Counted from the stretch's first letter, positions 18,669 through 27,295 are shown. The stretch: DNA of 64,000 nt from Pseudomonas sp. Irchel 3E13 (GCF_900187455.1 NZ_FYDX01000007.1:124001-188000), one strand, 5' to 3'. Numbers and translations are program-made. Notes: generated from the letters alone by a model not told the origin.

Positions 18669-18971
18669 TCAACTGTTGACGATGGCCTGGGAGATGGCGT
18701 CGACCGTGGCGCTGACTTGCTCTTGATAACGGTCGAGGGCCTGCTGGTGCGACTGCTGCAGTTCGATCTGTCGCGAGCACAGGTTCAGGGCCGCGAGAAC
18801 CAGCAACTTGTCACCGATCAGCGACGGGTAATTGCGCTTGGTATCGGCCAGGGAAGCCTTGAGCATCCGGACCGCCTCGTGGAGCACGTGCTCCTGGCCT
18901 TCGGGGGCCTTGATCGAGTAGTCGTTGCCCATGATCGAGACGACATTGATCGTCTGCGCGGTCTCGTTCAT
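18669..18971 (-). CDS. ZapA-family cell division protein, divergent paralogue
   Basis: A 100-residue ZapA-like protein: an N-terminal beta-strand head (INVVSIMGNDYSIKAPEGQE) followed by a long helix with the hallmark LLVLAALNLC motif and a glutamine-rich coiled coil. ZapA proteins bind FtsZ and bundle its filaments. It differs from the usual Pseudomonas ZapA (which I remember as starting with TLTVQILDKEYCINCP) and is not followed by a recognisable 6S RNA or a ygfA-type gene. I read it as a second, divergent copy. It overlaps the upstream coiled-coil gene by 4 bases. Confidence 0.78.
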   Translation of the reverse strand: MNETAQTINVVSIMGNDYSIKAPEGQEHVLHEAVRMLKASLADTKRNYPSLIGDKLLVLAALNLCSRQIELQQSHQQALDRYQEQVSATVDAISQAIVNS

Positions 18972-19198
18972 GCGCTAACAGCACCCGCGCTGGCACGCTC
19001 GATCAGCGCCTGCAGGCGTGCGGTGGTGGCGCCGTTCTTGTCTTCCTGTTCCATCAGGCTCAGTTGCAGGCTTTCGTTCTCGTCCTTGGCCTGGCTCAGC
19101 TCGGTGTCCAGTTGTGCATTGCGCTCGGCCAGTTGCTGATTCTTTTGCAGCAGCTCGCCGACCAGTTGTTCCAGTTGACTCAGAGTGGTGTCCAACAT
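18968..19198 (-). CDS. Small coiled-coil protein (TIGR02449-like, ZapB-like)
   Basis: A 76-residue protein that is almost entirely one heptad-patterned helix (LSQLEQLVGELLQKNQQLAE and NAQLDTELSQAKDENESLQL). It resembles the small coiled-coil proteins encoded just upstream of zapA in gamma-proteobacteria. Its TAA/ATG overlap with the zapA-like gene suggests a translated pair that work together at the divisome. No enzyme motif is present. Confidence 0.72.
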   Translation of the reverse strand: MLDTTLSQLEQLVGELLQKNQQLAERNAQLDTELSQAKDENESLQLSLMEQEDKNGATTARLQALIERASAGAVSA

Positions 19199-19330
19199 GA
19201 TTGCCTTCTCGGGGGTGGTTGCGGGGGGCGCACACGATAAAGAAATCTCGACATGCCCGCCAGAGATATCGGGGCCAGAGCCCCGCGTTGGTGCACATTG
19301 ACCTGATATAGGTCATCCGGTTCCCGCATT

Positions 19331-19385
19331 TGGTCGGACAACGCCTACATGAAACACGATAGGCGGCTCATATTTTGTCGGACAA
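19331..19385. promoter_or_regulatory. Direct repeat of a TNGTNNNACNA-type operator
   Basis: TGGTCGGACAA at 19331 and TTGTCGGACAA at 19375 both fit the TNGTNNNACNA pattern recognised by FadR-type GntR regulators. They are 44 bases apart, about four helical turns. A short inverted repeat CGCCTA...TAGGCG lies between them. The pair sits just upstream of the sigma-28-like promoter at 19390. Confidence 0.4.
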
Positions 19386-19389
19386 AGCC

Positions 19390-19416
19390 TCAAGTCCAGC
19401 GCGCGTTTACCGATAG
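19390..19416 (+). promoter_or_regulatory. Sigma-28 (FliA)-like promoter of chemoreceptor
   Basis: TCAAGTCC, 11 bases, then ACCGATAG. This matches the flagellar TAAAGTTT-N11-GCCGATAA pattern at 11 of 16 positions with exact spacing, 63 bases before the chemoreceptor start. Such promoters are common for motility genes. Confidence 0.5.
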
Positions 19417-19479
19417 GCAAGTGGTACTCCTCCAAAACAGGCGCATGGATCGCGTCCCCTCTTGACTCGGATCCGACCC

Positions 19480-21105
19480 ATGTCCCTACGCAACATGAAT
19501 ATTGCCCCGCGAGCACTGCTGGGGTTCGCGCTGATCGGCGCGCTGATGCTGACCCTGGGCATCTTTGCCCTCAACCAGATGAGCAAGATCCGCGAGGCCG
19601 GCGCGAACATCGAAAGCGTCACGGTGCCGAGCATCAAGAGCCTGGACCAGATCAGCCTGATGACCCTGCGCCTGCGCACCCTGTCCTACCGCCTGATGAT
19701 CAACCGCGAGCCGGACCTGCTGCAGACCACCCTCACCCAACTCGACCAGCGCAACGAGCAGATCGATGCCCAGCGCAAGATCTACGAGCCGCTGATTGCC
19801 GCCGATGAAGAGCGCGCCACGTACAACCAGTACGTGCAGGTGCTCGGCCAGTACCGCCAACTCGAAACCCGCATGCGCCAGTTGTCGCAGAGCGGCGACC
19901 TGCCGGCTCTGCGCGACATGATCAACCGCGAGCTGCTGCAGAACATGGAGCAGGTCACCGCGCTCCTGGACAAGCTGATCAAGATCAACACCGAGCAGAC
20001 CCGCGACTTCAACCAGGCCGCCACCGACCAGTACGAAATGGCCTTCAGTCTGGTGATCGCCCTGCTGGTCGCCGCGACGGTGCTGACCTTCCTCTGCGCC
20101 GTGCTGCTGACCCGCAGCATCGTCAAGCCGATTGAAGACGTGCTGGGCGTGGCCGAGAAGATTGCCGAAGGCAACCTGACCCACGTCATCCACCCGGAGG
20201 GCAAAGACGAGGCGGCACGCCTGCAACGCGCCATCGCTCAGATGCAGGAACAGTTGCGCGACACCCTGCAGCAGATTTCCGGCTCGGCCACGCAACTGGC
20301 GTCGGCGGCTGAGGAGCTGAACAGCGTCACCGAGGAAAGCGCCCGCGGCCTGCAACAGCAGAACAACGAAATCGAGCAGGCGGCCACCGCGGTGACCGAG
20401 ATGACCAGCGCCGTCGAGGAAGTGGCGCGCAACGCGGTGAGCACCTCCGAAGCGTCGCAGGAAGCCACCCGCTCCGCCGGCGACGGCCGTGACCTGGTCA
20501 TGGAAACCGTCAGCGCCATCGAGCGCATGAGCAACGATGTGCAGAGCACCTCGGTGCTGGTGGGCAACCTGGCCGAACAATCCCGCGATATCGGCAAGGT
20601 GCTGGACGTGATCCGCGGCCTGGCCGACCAGACCAACCTGCTGGCCCTCAACGCGGCCATCGAAGCGGCGCGTGCCGGTGAAGCCGGCCGTGGTTTCGCG
20701 GTAGTTGCTGATGAAGTCCGCGCCCTCGCCCACCGCACCCAGCAGTCCACCGCCGAGATCGAGCGGATGATCGGCAGCATCCAGGGCGGCACCGAACAGG
20801 CCGTCAGCTCGATGCGCAACAGCACCGAGCGCGCCGAGTCGACCTTGAGCATCGCCCGTGGCGCCGGCATGGCGCTGGAAACCATCACCGGCGCGGTGGC
20901 GCAGATCAATGAGCGCAACCTAGTGATCGCCAGCGCCGCCGAAGAGCAGGCCCAGGTCGCCCGCGAAGTGGACCGCAACCTGGTGAACATCAACGACCTG
21001 TCGGTGCAATCGGCCACTGGTGCACACCAGACCAGCGCAGCCAGCGCCGAGCTGTCGCGCCTGGCGGTGGACCTGAACAACCTGGTGGGTCGCTTCAGGA
21101 TCTGA
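19480..21105 (+). CDS. Methyl-accepting chemotaxis protein with four-helix-bundle sensor
   Basis: A 541-residue chemoreceptor. It has a membrane segment at about 11-32 ([20 protein letters not shown]), a periplasmic helical domain of about 155 residues of the 4HB_MCP type, a second membrane segment near 190-212 ([20 protein letters not shown]), a HAMP domain beginning [20 protein letters not shown], and a signalling domain with [20 protein letters not shown] near residue 385. The C-terminus ends NLVGRFRI with no CheR-binding pentapeptide. I start at ATG 19480 rather than the ATG six codons upstream. It is divergent from the ZapA-like pair. Confidence 0.92.
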   Translation: MSLRNMNIAPRALLGFALIGALMLTLGIFALNQMSKIREAGANIESVTVPSIKSLDQISLMTLRLRTLSYRLMINREPDLLQTTLTQLDQRNEQIDAQRKIYEPLIAADEERATYNQYVQVLGQYRQLETRMRQLSQSGDLPALRDMINRELLQNMEQVTALLDKLIKINTEQTRDFNQAATDQYEMAFSLVIALLVAATVLTFLCAVLLTRSIVKPIEDVLGVAEKIAEGNLTHVIHPEGKDEAARLQRAIAQMQEQLRDTLQQISGSATQLASAAEELNSVTEESARGLQQQNNEIEQAATAVTEMTSAVEEVARNAVSTSEASQEATRSAGDGRDLVMETVSAIERMSNDVQSTSVLVGNLAEQSRDIGKVLDVIRGLADQTNLLALNAAIEAARAGEAGRGFAVVADEVRALAHRTQQSTAEIERMIGSIQGGTEQAVSSMRNSTERAESTLSIARGAGMALETITGAVAQINERNLVIASAAEEQAQVAREVDRNLVNINDLSVQSATGAHQTSAASAELSRLAVDLNNLVGRFRI

Positions 21106-21428
21106 TCCTGGCCTTGGGGGCGGTACGCCGCCCCTGAAGGCTTCGCACATCCCTGTAGAACCACGCCACCCGCAATCTGGACGGCACCACCACGAATCCA
21201 CCTACAACATTCCGCCCTGACCTACTTCACCTACACCCAGCAACGCCACCACCACACCGCAACAATCCCACTTCCTACAAACCCCGCCTGAATCCCCCGG
21301 AAACCCCTTATTCCGCCGTCATCCGCCCCTTCTCCCCTCGCATGATTTGATGCAATTTCCCCCTGTTAACATTCCGACCAGTCCCTAACCTCTCGGCGTC
21401 CAGACCTCCTCCGAACGCCGGATCGCCC
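21106..21428. other. Non-coding gap after chemoreceptor
   Basis: 323 bases without a gene. Just past the chemoreceptor stop a 7-bp GC stem with a TACG loop (21117-21134) could terminate transcription, though no T-tract follows. The rest is C-rich and repetitive in composition (CCACC words) with nothing else recognisable. The promoter of the next gene should lie near the end. Confidence 0.5.
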
Positions 21429-22304
21429 ATGAACAAGGCTCAAGCCAGCCTGCTCCAAGAATCTTCCGACAGCACGCATCGCGCACCCTGTCAGACCGCC
21501 TCCTTCTGGTTCTCCACCCACTTCCTGCCCGTGCCCCTCGCGATCGGCTTTCTCGGTCCGCTGCAAGGCCTGTCGCTCTGGCAATCGCTGCTGGCGATCA
21601 TCCCCGCCGTGTTGCTCGGCAGCCTCGTTCCCGTCCTGTGCCGGTCCTTGCGCAGCGCGATCCTGCTGCTGCCGATCGCCCTGCTGCTCCATGTGCTGAA
21701 CCTGGAAACCCTCTTCCGCGTGGCGATTCACCTGCTGCCCGGCACGCCCATCAACTGGCAGGCCATGGCATTGATGCTGGCGACGCTGATCGGGTTTATC
21801 GGCCCGGGGTTGCTGTACCGCGTGCAGGCCGTCCTCGCGCCGTTGCTGGCGTTGGTGTTCAGCCTGCTGACGATGGGCGCGGTGTTGTTGCTGGAAGCGG
21901 ACACGGCGCAGCGTCAGTTGCAGTTTTCCTGGTCGGCGTTCGCGATTCAGGCGGTAGCGGCGGCGCTCTGGCAGATCAGCCTCACGCCGCTCGCCAGCAA
22001 AGGCACGCCGCATTACCTCGGCATCGCACTGCCGGGGCTCTGGCTGATGTCGCTGGGCGCGCTGATGGCCTCGGCCATTCCGGCGGTGGATACCGTGGTC
22101 AGCCTGCGCCTGGTGGGCGAGCGGTTCTATCCGGGACTGGGCAGCCTGGCGGTGCTGCTGGGTGCGCTGGCGATGGTCGCTTCCATGGCGACCCATTCCT
22201 ACGCGGTGCTGGCGAGTTGGCGCTTGAATGAAAAAGCCCGCGGGCTGGCGCTCGCGGGCTTTGCGTTGCTGGCGTTGTGGATCGAGCGCCAGCTCCATTC
22301 GTGA
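21429..22304 (+). CDS. Multi-pass inner-membrane protein, possibly a short NCS1-type permease relative
   Basis: A 291-residue very hydrophobic protein with roughly eight to ten predicted membrane helices. The N-terminal block ASFWFSTHFLPVPLAIGFLG followed by LSLWQSLLAIIPAVLLGSL resembles the first helices of NCS1 nucleobase/cytosine permeases, but the protein is about two-thirds of the usual length (around 400-450). It could be a divergent or shrunken transporter, or an unrelated membrane protein. A terminator-like hairpin lies inside the last 70 bases of the coding sequence. It ends 9 bases from the convergent gbcB. Function is uncertain. Confidence 0.6.
   Translation: MNKAQASLLQESSDSTHRAPCQTASFWFSTHFLPVPLAIGFLGPLQGLSLWQSLLAIIPAVLLGSLVPVLCRSLRSAILLLPIALLLHVLNLETLFRVAIHLLPGTPINWQAMALMLATLIGFIGPGLLYRVQAVLAPLLALVFSLLTMGAVLLLEADTAQRQLQFSWSAFAIQAVAAALWQISLTPLASKGTPHYLGIALPGLWLMSLGALMASAIPAVDTVVSLRLVGERFYPGLGSLAVLLGALAMVASMATHSYAVLASWRLNEKARGLALAGFALLALWIERQLHS
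22233..22262 (+). terminator. Terminator-like hairpin within the end of a coding sequence
   Basis: A 10-bp perfect stem (AAAGCCCGCG and CGCGGGCTTT) with a 10-base loop ends in a short T run. It lies 42 bases before the stop of the membrane-protein gene and shortly before convergent gbcB, so it may serve both strands. Confidence 0.5.
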
Positions 22305-22313
22305 CGCCGGACC

Positions 22314-23417
22314 TCAATACTCGATCCGCACATCCCCTTTCGGCACGCTGCAGCACGACAGGATGTAGCCCTCGGCCACGTCCTCGTCGGTGATGCCGCC
22401 GTTGTGCTCCATCTCCACTTCGCCGCCCAGCTTGAGCACCTTGCAGGTGCCGCAGATGCCCATGCCACAGGCCTTGGGAATCATCAGCCCGACCTTCGCC
22501 GCCGCGGCGTGCACTGTTTCGCCGGGGGCGATGCGGCTGCTCTTGCCGGTGGCGGTGAACTCCACCAGGTGCAGGTCGCTGGCTTCCACTTCTTCCGCGG
22601 CTTCGGCGGCCTGTTCGGCATGCTCCACCGCGTCGGCCTTGGCTTCCGGCGGGGTCGCGCCGAACGACTCCTCGTGATACCGGCGCATGTCGTAGCCGGC
22701 GGCTTCAAGCAGGCGCTTGACCGCGGTCATGTACGGCGTCGGGCCACAGCAGAAGATCTCGCGCTCCATGAAGTCCGGGGCGATCAGTTCCATCAGCTTG
22801 TGGTTCAGGTAGCCGCGATAGCCGGCCCAGGGTTCGCCCAGGCCATGCTTCTCGCAAATGATGTGCAGGCTGAAGTTGTCGATCCGCGACGCCATGTGCT
22901 CCAGCTCGCGGTGGTAAATGATGTCTTTCGGCGAGCGGGCGCTGTGGACGAAGACCATGTCGACATTGGCGTTGGTGTCGTAGAACCAGCGGGCCATGGA
23001 CATCACCGGGGTGATGCCGACGCCACCGCTGAGGTAGAGCACTTTCGGGCTGGGGAAGTCGATGGCGTTGAACAGCCCGACCGGCCCGTGCACCGCCAGC
23101 TCCTGGCCTTCGTGCAGGGTGTCGTGCAGGTAGTTGGAAACCTTGCCGCCGGGCACGCGCTTGATGGTGACCGAGAAACTGTAGGGCACCGACGGCGAGC
23201 TGGAGATGGTGTAGGAACGCATCACCGGCTGGCCTTCGATTTCCAGCTCCAGGGTGACGAACTGGCCCGGCTTGAAGAAGAACATGATCGGCTGGTCGGC
23301 CATGAAGCAGAAGGTGCGTACGTCCCAGGTTTCCTGGATCACTTTGACGCAACGCACGATATGGCGACCGTTGGCCCAGGTCTGGGTGGTCACCGGATTC
23401 AGAAAGGGATTGGACAT
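22314..23417 (-). CDS. gbcB: Glycine betaine monooxygenase reductase component
   Basis: A 367-residue flavin and iron-sulfur reductase that passes electrons from NAD(P)H to GbcA. Residues 20-270 form a ferredoxin-NADP reductase module (FAD motif RSYTISSSP, NAD motif GGVGITPVMSMARWF, CCGPTPYM). The C-terminal about 85 residues form a plant-type 2Fe-2S domain with CGMGICGTCKV and a final cysteine pair (SCCSVP). It is divergent from gbcA with a shared control region. The start ATG 23417 (MSNPFLNPV) was chosen over a 25-codon extension into the promoter region. Confidence 0.95.
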   Translation of the reverse strand: MSNPFLNPVTTQTWANGRHIVRCVKVIQETWDVRTFCFMADQPIMFFFKPGQFVTLELEIEGQPVMRSYTISSSPSVPYSFSVTIKRVPGGKVSNYLHDTLHEGQELAVHGPVGLFNAIDFPSPKVLYLSGGVGITPVMSMARWFYDTNANVDMVFVHSARSPKDIIYHRELEHMASRIDNFSLHIICEKHGLGEPWAGYRGYLNHKLMELIAPDFMEREIFCCGPTPYMTAVKRLLEAAGYDMRRYHEESFGATPPEAKADAVEHAEQAAEAAEEVEASDLHLVEFTATGKSSRIAPGETVHAAAAKVGLMIPKACGMGICGTCKVLKLGGEVEMEHNGGITDEDVAEGYILSCCSVPKGDVRIEY

Positions 23418-23699
23418 GCTCTTCGTCTCCACGGCCGACTGCGGCTCTATGGCGAAGATAATGCGCAAGCCGCGAGCGTCCCACTTACCCATTCACGACA
23501 TCGGCGTGCTTATCGCGACCAGCCCCCAGCGACAAGGGCTTGCTCGTCGGAAACGGATTCGGCCATGTCGCCCATGGATATGGTTCGTGGCGTGCCCGGA
23601 CGCACACTCCGTCGCAAATGATCCCGCCGTCATTGCCTTGCGTCGCATAACAACGATTAGCCACTTTCGCCGGCCGAACAGGCCATGAGGACCGACACG
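23418..23699. promoter_or_regulatory. gbcB/gbcA divergent promoter region
   Basis: 282 bases between two divergent starts of one enzyme's components. In P. aeruginosa this promoter pair is activated by the AraC-type regulator GbdR in response to betaine and dimethylglycine. Several GCGAC/GTCGC words are spread across the region, but I cannot identify a definite site. A GAGGA ribosome site for gbcA precedes ATG 23700. Confidence 0.5.
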
Positions 23700-24989
23700 A
23701 TGGACGCTACCACCACCCTGAGCCTGGGCGACCCGCTGGAACCCGCACGCAAGGCCACCGCCGAGATGCTGCAGAAACGCGAGCGCACCTACTCTCTGCC
23801 ACAACCGTTCTATACCGACGAGCGCGTGTTCCAGATCGACATGCAGGAGATCTTCCACAAGGAATGGCTGATCGCCGGCATGACTTGCGAGATTCCGGCC
23901 AAGGGCAACTTCCTCACCCTGGAAATCGGCAAGAACCCGATCATGGTGGTGCGCGGCGCCGAGGGTCAGGTCCACGCTTTCCACAACGTCTGCCGGCACC
24001 GCGGCTCGCGCCTGTGCACCAGTGAAAAGGGCAAGGTGGCGAAGCTGGTCTGCCCGTACCACCAGTGGACTTATGAGCTGGACGGCCGCCTGCTGTTCGC
24101 CGGCACCGAAATGGGCACCGACTTCGACATGAAGCAGTACGGGCTCAAGCCCGTGCATGTGAAGGTCGCCGGCGGCTACATCTTCATCAGCCTGGCGCAA
24201 AACCCGCCGGCCATCGACGAGTTCCTCGCCACCCTGGCGCACTACATGGAACCGTACGACATGGAGAACACCAAGGTGGCGGTGCAGACCACCCTGATGG
24301 AAAAGGCCAACTGGAAACTGGTGCTGGAAAACAACCGCGAGTGCTACCACTGCAGCGGTTCGCACCCGGAACTGCTCAACACCCTGCTGGAGTGGGACGA
24401 CACCAACGACCCGCGTGCCACCCAGTCGTTCAAGGACCATGTGGCCGCTTCCGCCGCCGCCTGGGACGCCGAGAAAATTCCGTACCTGCACAAGAGCCAT
24501 GGCCTGCGTAACCGCATCGTGCGCATGCCGCTGCTCAAAGGCACCGTGTCCATGACGATGGACGGCAAGCAGGCCTGCCAGAAACTCATGGGCCGCATCC
24601 AGAACCCCGACCTCGGCTCGATGCGCATCCTGCACCTGCCGCATTCGTGGAACCACTGCATGGGCGATCACATGATCGTCTTCACCGTGTGGCCGATCAG
24701 CGCCCAGGAAACCAAGGTCACCACCAAGTGGCTGGTGCACAAGGACGCCGTCGAAGGCGTGGACTACGACCCGCAACGCATGCGTGAAGTGTGGGACGCC
24801 ACCAACGACCAGGACCGTCGCCTGGCCGAAGAAAACCAGCGCGGCATCAACTCCACCGCCTACCAGCCAGGGCCGTACTCGAAGACCTACGAGTTTGGCG
24901 TGGTGAACTTCATCGACTGGTACAGCCAGCGCGTGCTGGCAAACCTGGGGGCTGAGCCGGCGCCTTATTTGAAGGATGTTTCGGTGTAA
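23700..24989 (+). CDS. gbcA: Glycine betaine monooxygenase oxygenase component
   Basis: A 429-residue Rieske non-heme iron oxygenase that demethylates glycine betaine to dimethylglycine with release of formaldehyde. The Rieske cluster ligands are C98 and H100 in CRHRGSRL, and C118 and H121 in CPYHQW. The mononuclear iron site includes ENNRECYHCSGSHPE around residue 220. I start at ATG 23700 (MDATTTLSLGD), about nine bases after TGAGGA, rather than at the in-frame ATG 15 bases earlier. The gene is the first step of the pathway completed by dgcAB and soxBDAG in this window. Confidence 0.96.
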   Translation: MDATTTLSLGDPLEPARKATAEMLQKRERTYSLPQPFYTDERVFQIDMQEIFHKEWLIAGMTCEIPAKGNFLTLEIGKNPIMVVRGAEGQVHAFHNVCRHRGSRLCTSEKGKVAKLVCPYHQWTYELDGRLLFAGTEMGTDFDMKQYGLKPVHVKVAGGYIFISLAQNPPAIDEFLATLAHYMEPYDMENTKVAVQTTLMEKANWKLVLENNRECYHCSGSHPELLNTLLEWDDTNDPRATQSFKDHVAASAAAWDAEKIPYLHKSHGLRNRIVRMPLLKGTVSMTMDGKQACQKLMGRIQNPDLGSMRILHLPHSWNHCMGDHMIVFTVWPISAQETKVTTKWLVHKDAVEGVDYDPQRMREVWDATNDQDRRLAEENQRGINSTAYQPGPYSKTYEFGVVNFIDWYSQRVLANLGAEPAPYLKDVSV

Positions 24990-25050
24990 CACGGGAACGA
25001 CGAGGGCTGGCCCCGCGGTGTCTTCGGTCACCATCGAGGCATGGCCCTTG

Positions 25051-26031
25051 TCACAGCCTTGTATCTTCGCTCACTTCGCGGTCACGACCGCGCCTGGCCT
25101 GGCGATAAGTGCCATTACGGTTAAATGGCTCTGGGAGAGGGGGTAACGGCGTGGTGCTCACACTGGGGGGGGGAGCAGCATTACCGGGACGTCTTGTCCC
25201 CCTCGGTCCAGAGACCGTTACGCCTTCCGCTATTGCACGTACGGCGTTGCCACCTTTAGCCGCCTCCACTTTGTGCTTGCCATGAATCCACCTGGCTGCC
25301 GTCGCCAAGCCTGGCGACTGGGGAACGACCGGATAGAGCTGCACCAGCGCCCGCCCGAGGATCTGTTGCACGCCCAAGACAGCGCTGACGCTCATGAGCG
25401 CTGTCGAGAGCGCTTGCATGCCCTCCGAAGGGTGTTCATTTGAACCCAGACCGACCCCTGTAAAGCCCAGAGGCGCACCGCCGATCCCGATCAAGGCATT
25501 GATGCGGTCAAGGCCGCCCAGGGAAGAACCGAGAATCGGCGGCTTGGCCGTGAAGTACCTCATCAACCGGTCAATCTTTCTCTTGGTCGCCATCTTCGCG
25601 ATCTTCGGGAGGAACACCGCTTTAGCCCCCAGCACCAACCCCATCGCGATAGTCACGCCCGTCAGAACGTGCTCCCAGCTAGCGGCACGGCCGGTCGGAT
25701 CGACGTAATTCACCGGATCGCCAAGGCAATAGGCATACGGATTCAAACCACCCTCGGCAAACGGGCTGAGCCGGTCCGGGCTGTGAAAGCGCATCAACAC
25801 CGGGTTGTAGATCCGGTGGCCATTGCCCAGGTGATACCAGCCTTGTGGTCGCTCCCGCAGCTCGCCGTTGAAACCGAGGTGCGATCGCGCCTGAACGCCG
25901 GCCTGCTGGCTGCCATAAGGGCTGTAAGCAATGCGGCGGGTGCCGTCGGGTGCTCTTTCGGCCAATACGCTTTGACTACGGTCAACGGCAAGAAGGAGAG
26001 TCCGGCGCGAATCAAAATCTAGATTACCCAT
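25051..26031 (-). CDS. Short RHS-core protein, copy 2
   Basis: A 326-residue protein with an N-terminal RHS repeat-associated core (about residues 35-112), including GFNGELRERPQGWYHLGNGH, RFHSPDRLSPFAEGG and the terminal DPVNYVDPTGRA hallmark. After that landmark comes an unrelated tail: a hydrophobic helix (VLTGVTIAMGLVLGAKAVF), a mixed region and a proline-rich, basic end. There is no long YD-repeat shell, no secretion adaptor and no obvious immunity gene. It overlaps the upstream RHS gene by 13 bases. In large RHS toxins the tail carries the toxin; here the tail has no family I recognise. Confidence 0.8.
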   Translation of the reverse strand: MGNLDFDSRRTLLLAVDRSQSVLAERAPDGTRRIAYSPYGSQQAGVQARSHLGFNGELRERPQGWYHLGNGHRIYNPVLMRFHSPDRLSPFAEGGLNPYAYCLGDPVNYVDPTGRAASWEHVLTGVTIAMGLVLGAKAVFLPKIAKMATKRKIDRLMRYFTAKPPILGSSLGGLDRINALIGIGGAPLGFTGVGLGSNEHPSEGMQALSTALMSVSAVLGVQQILGRALVQLYPVVPQSPGLATAARWIHGKHKVEAAKGGNAVRAIAEGVTVSGPRGTRRPGNAAPPPSVSTTPLPPLPEPFNRNGTYRQARRGRDREVSEDTRL

Positions 26032-26942
26032 GTGCGGATACTCGTCCTGATTGAGGAGGTCGTCTCTGACAATCCGTTAGAGGTAAAGCTGCCAGGGCTT
26101 ACATCCGACGGCGTGACCGGCGCGTGCTTCACCGTGCTTGCATGGCTCGAAAGCGAATTTAACGAGCCGGGAGAAAGGGGGCGACTGATAGCCGAACCGG
26201 GTGAGATGGGGGGTGAGGCTGGTGGTGAGGCTACCGGCTGAACCACCGAAGGAGCAGGAGGCGCCTTGTAACCACCCAAGAACATGTTTTTCAGTCGATT
26301 GCCAAGATCCGGCCGTAGAGTGGCACGGGTCTGGTAAAGCGTTTGAACACCAAGCCCCGCGCGCATGGCAACCCCTGCCATCGACGCGAAGGTGCCGACA
26401 ATCGAGACCGCTTTGCCCGACTCAGCTCCGCCCAACTGCATACTGGCCCCCACGATACCCGTTGTCGCCCCGACCATACTGAGACGCGCTGACCACAAGG
26501 TGAGGCCGGCAGGTGGCACGAGGACAGAGGCCACGACGTTGGCCACCAGCAAGCTCACGTTCAATAACAGGCTGTGGAACGGGTTTCTTCCCAGCCAGTT
26601 CACGGCCCGCCCGGTAGGGTCGGTGTAGTTGATCGGGTCGCCGAGGCAATAGCTATAAAGGTTCAATCCACCGTCGCTGAATGGGCTCAAATAGTCAGGG
26701 CTGTGAAAACGCCTCAGCACCGGGCTGTAAATTCGGTGCCCGTTGCCCAGGTGATACCAGCCCTGCGGCTCCCTGAGCTGACCATTGAAGCCGGTACCGC
26801 TTGCCAGCGGCGCGCTGGCGCTCTGATGGCCATAGGGGCTGTAGCTCGCACGCCGGAGTGCCGCGCCGGCGAATTCGGCGAGGGGCGTTTGTTTGCCATC
26901 GGTTGCCAGCAAGCACGTTTGAACGGTTTTGTGGGCAGCCAT
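26019..26942 (-). CDS. Short RHS-core protein, copy 1
   Basis: A 307-residue relative of the adjacent downstream gene. Its first 115 residues match it closely (GFNGQLREPQGWYHLGNGHR, RFHSPDYLSPFSDGG, DPINYTDPTGRA) while the remainder is different. Two or three hydrophobic segments (LLLNVSLLVANVVASVLVPP and SIVGTFASMAGVAMRAGLG) are followed by a Ser/Pro-rich tail. This head-conserved, tail-variable pattern is the RHS exchange pattern on a small scale. No signal peptide or lipobox. The two genes lie between gbcA and the DnaA-box array, and may be exchangeable cargo. Confidence 0.8.
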   Translation of the reverse strand: MAAHKTVQTCLLATDGKQTPLAEFAGAALRRASYSPYGHQSASAPLASGTGFNGQLREPQGWYHLGNGHRIYSPVLRRFHSPDYLSPFSDGGLNLYSYCLGDPINYTDPTGRAVNWLGRNPFHSLLLNVSLLVANVVASVLVPPAGLTLWSARLSMVGATTGIVGASMQLGGAESGKAVSIVGTFASMAGVAMRAGLGVQTLYQTRATLRPDLGNRLKNMFLGGYKAPPAPSVVQPVASPPASPPISPGSAISRPLSPGSLNSLSSHASTVKHAPVTPSDVSPGSFTSNGLSETTSSIRTSIRTWVI

Positions 26943-27049
26943 GACAAGATCCCCGACGCCGTTGAACCCTATGGCGCCACGCTAACCCCATCCACGATTA
27001 CGCCGCTACTGACAGATTTATCAGGTAGCAGCCCCGCATTCGCTGGTTG

Positions 27050-27145
27050 TTTTTTGAACACCCACGAAAAACGCCCGTATTCATTAGGAAGAACGCCCTT
27101 CGCAAACACTTTATCCACAGGACGACCCACAGCAATTGTGGGCAA
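27050..27145 (+). repeat. DnaA-box repeat unit 1
   Basis: TTTTTTGA at 27050, a perfect TTATCCACA DnaA box at 27111, and TGTGGGCAA (a weak inverted box) at 27137. Box to inverted element is 26 bases, as in the other three units. The GATC palindrome is degenerate here (GAAC). Confidence 0.75.
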
Positions 27146-27200
27146 CCGCTGTGGAAAACTGCGATTTTGCTGGATTTTGTTCACAGGCGTGATTTGGTCG

Positions 27201-27295
27201 TTTTTTGATCAAAACGCTACAAGCCTTTGAATTCAAGGCGTGTAGCGGTTGGCGAACACCTTATCCACAAGCAGGCCAACAGAGATTGTGTGGAA
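27201..27295 (+). repeat. DnaA-box repeat unit 2
   Basis: TTTTTTGATCAAAA at 27201, a perfect TTATCCACA at 27261 (54 bases after GATC) and TGTGTGGAA at 27287. A 33-base near-perfect inverted repeat with CGCTACA/TGTAGCG arms (27215-27247) fills the spacer. An extra inverted near-box AGTGGATAA follows at 27318. Confidence 0.8.

Noticed and set aside
26574..27230. A 218-codon plus-strand frame across the RHS gene and the DnaA-box region
   Set aside because: It is antisense to the RHS core in its first half and crosses the DnaA-box repeats in the second. No ribosome site and no family character.
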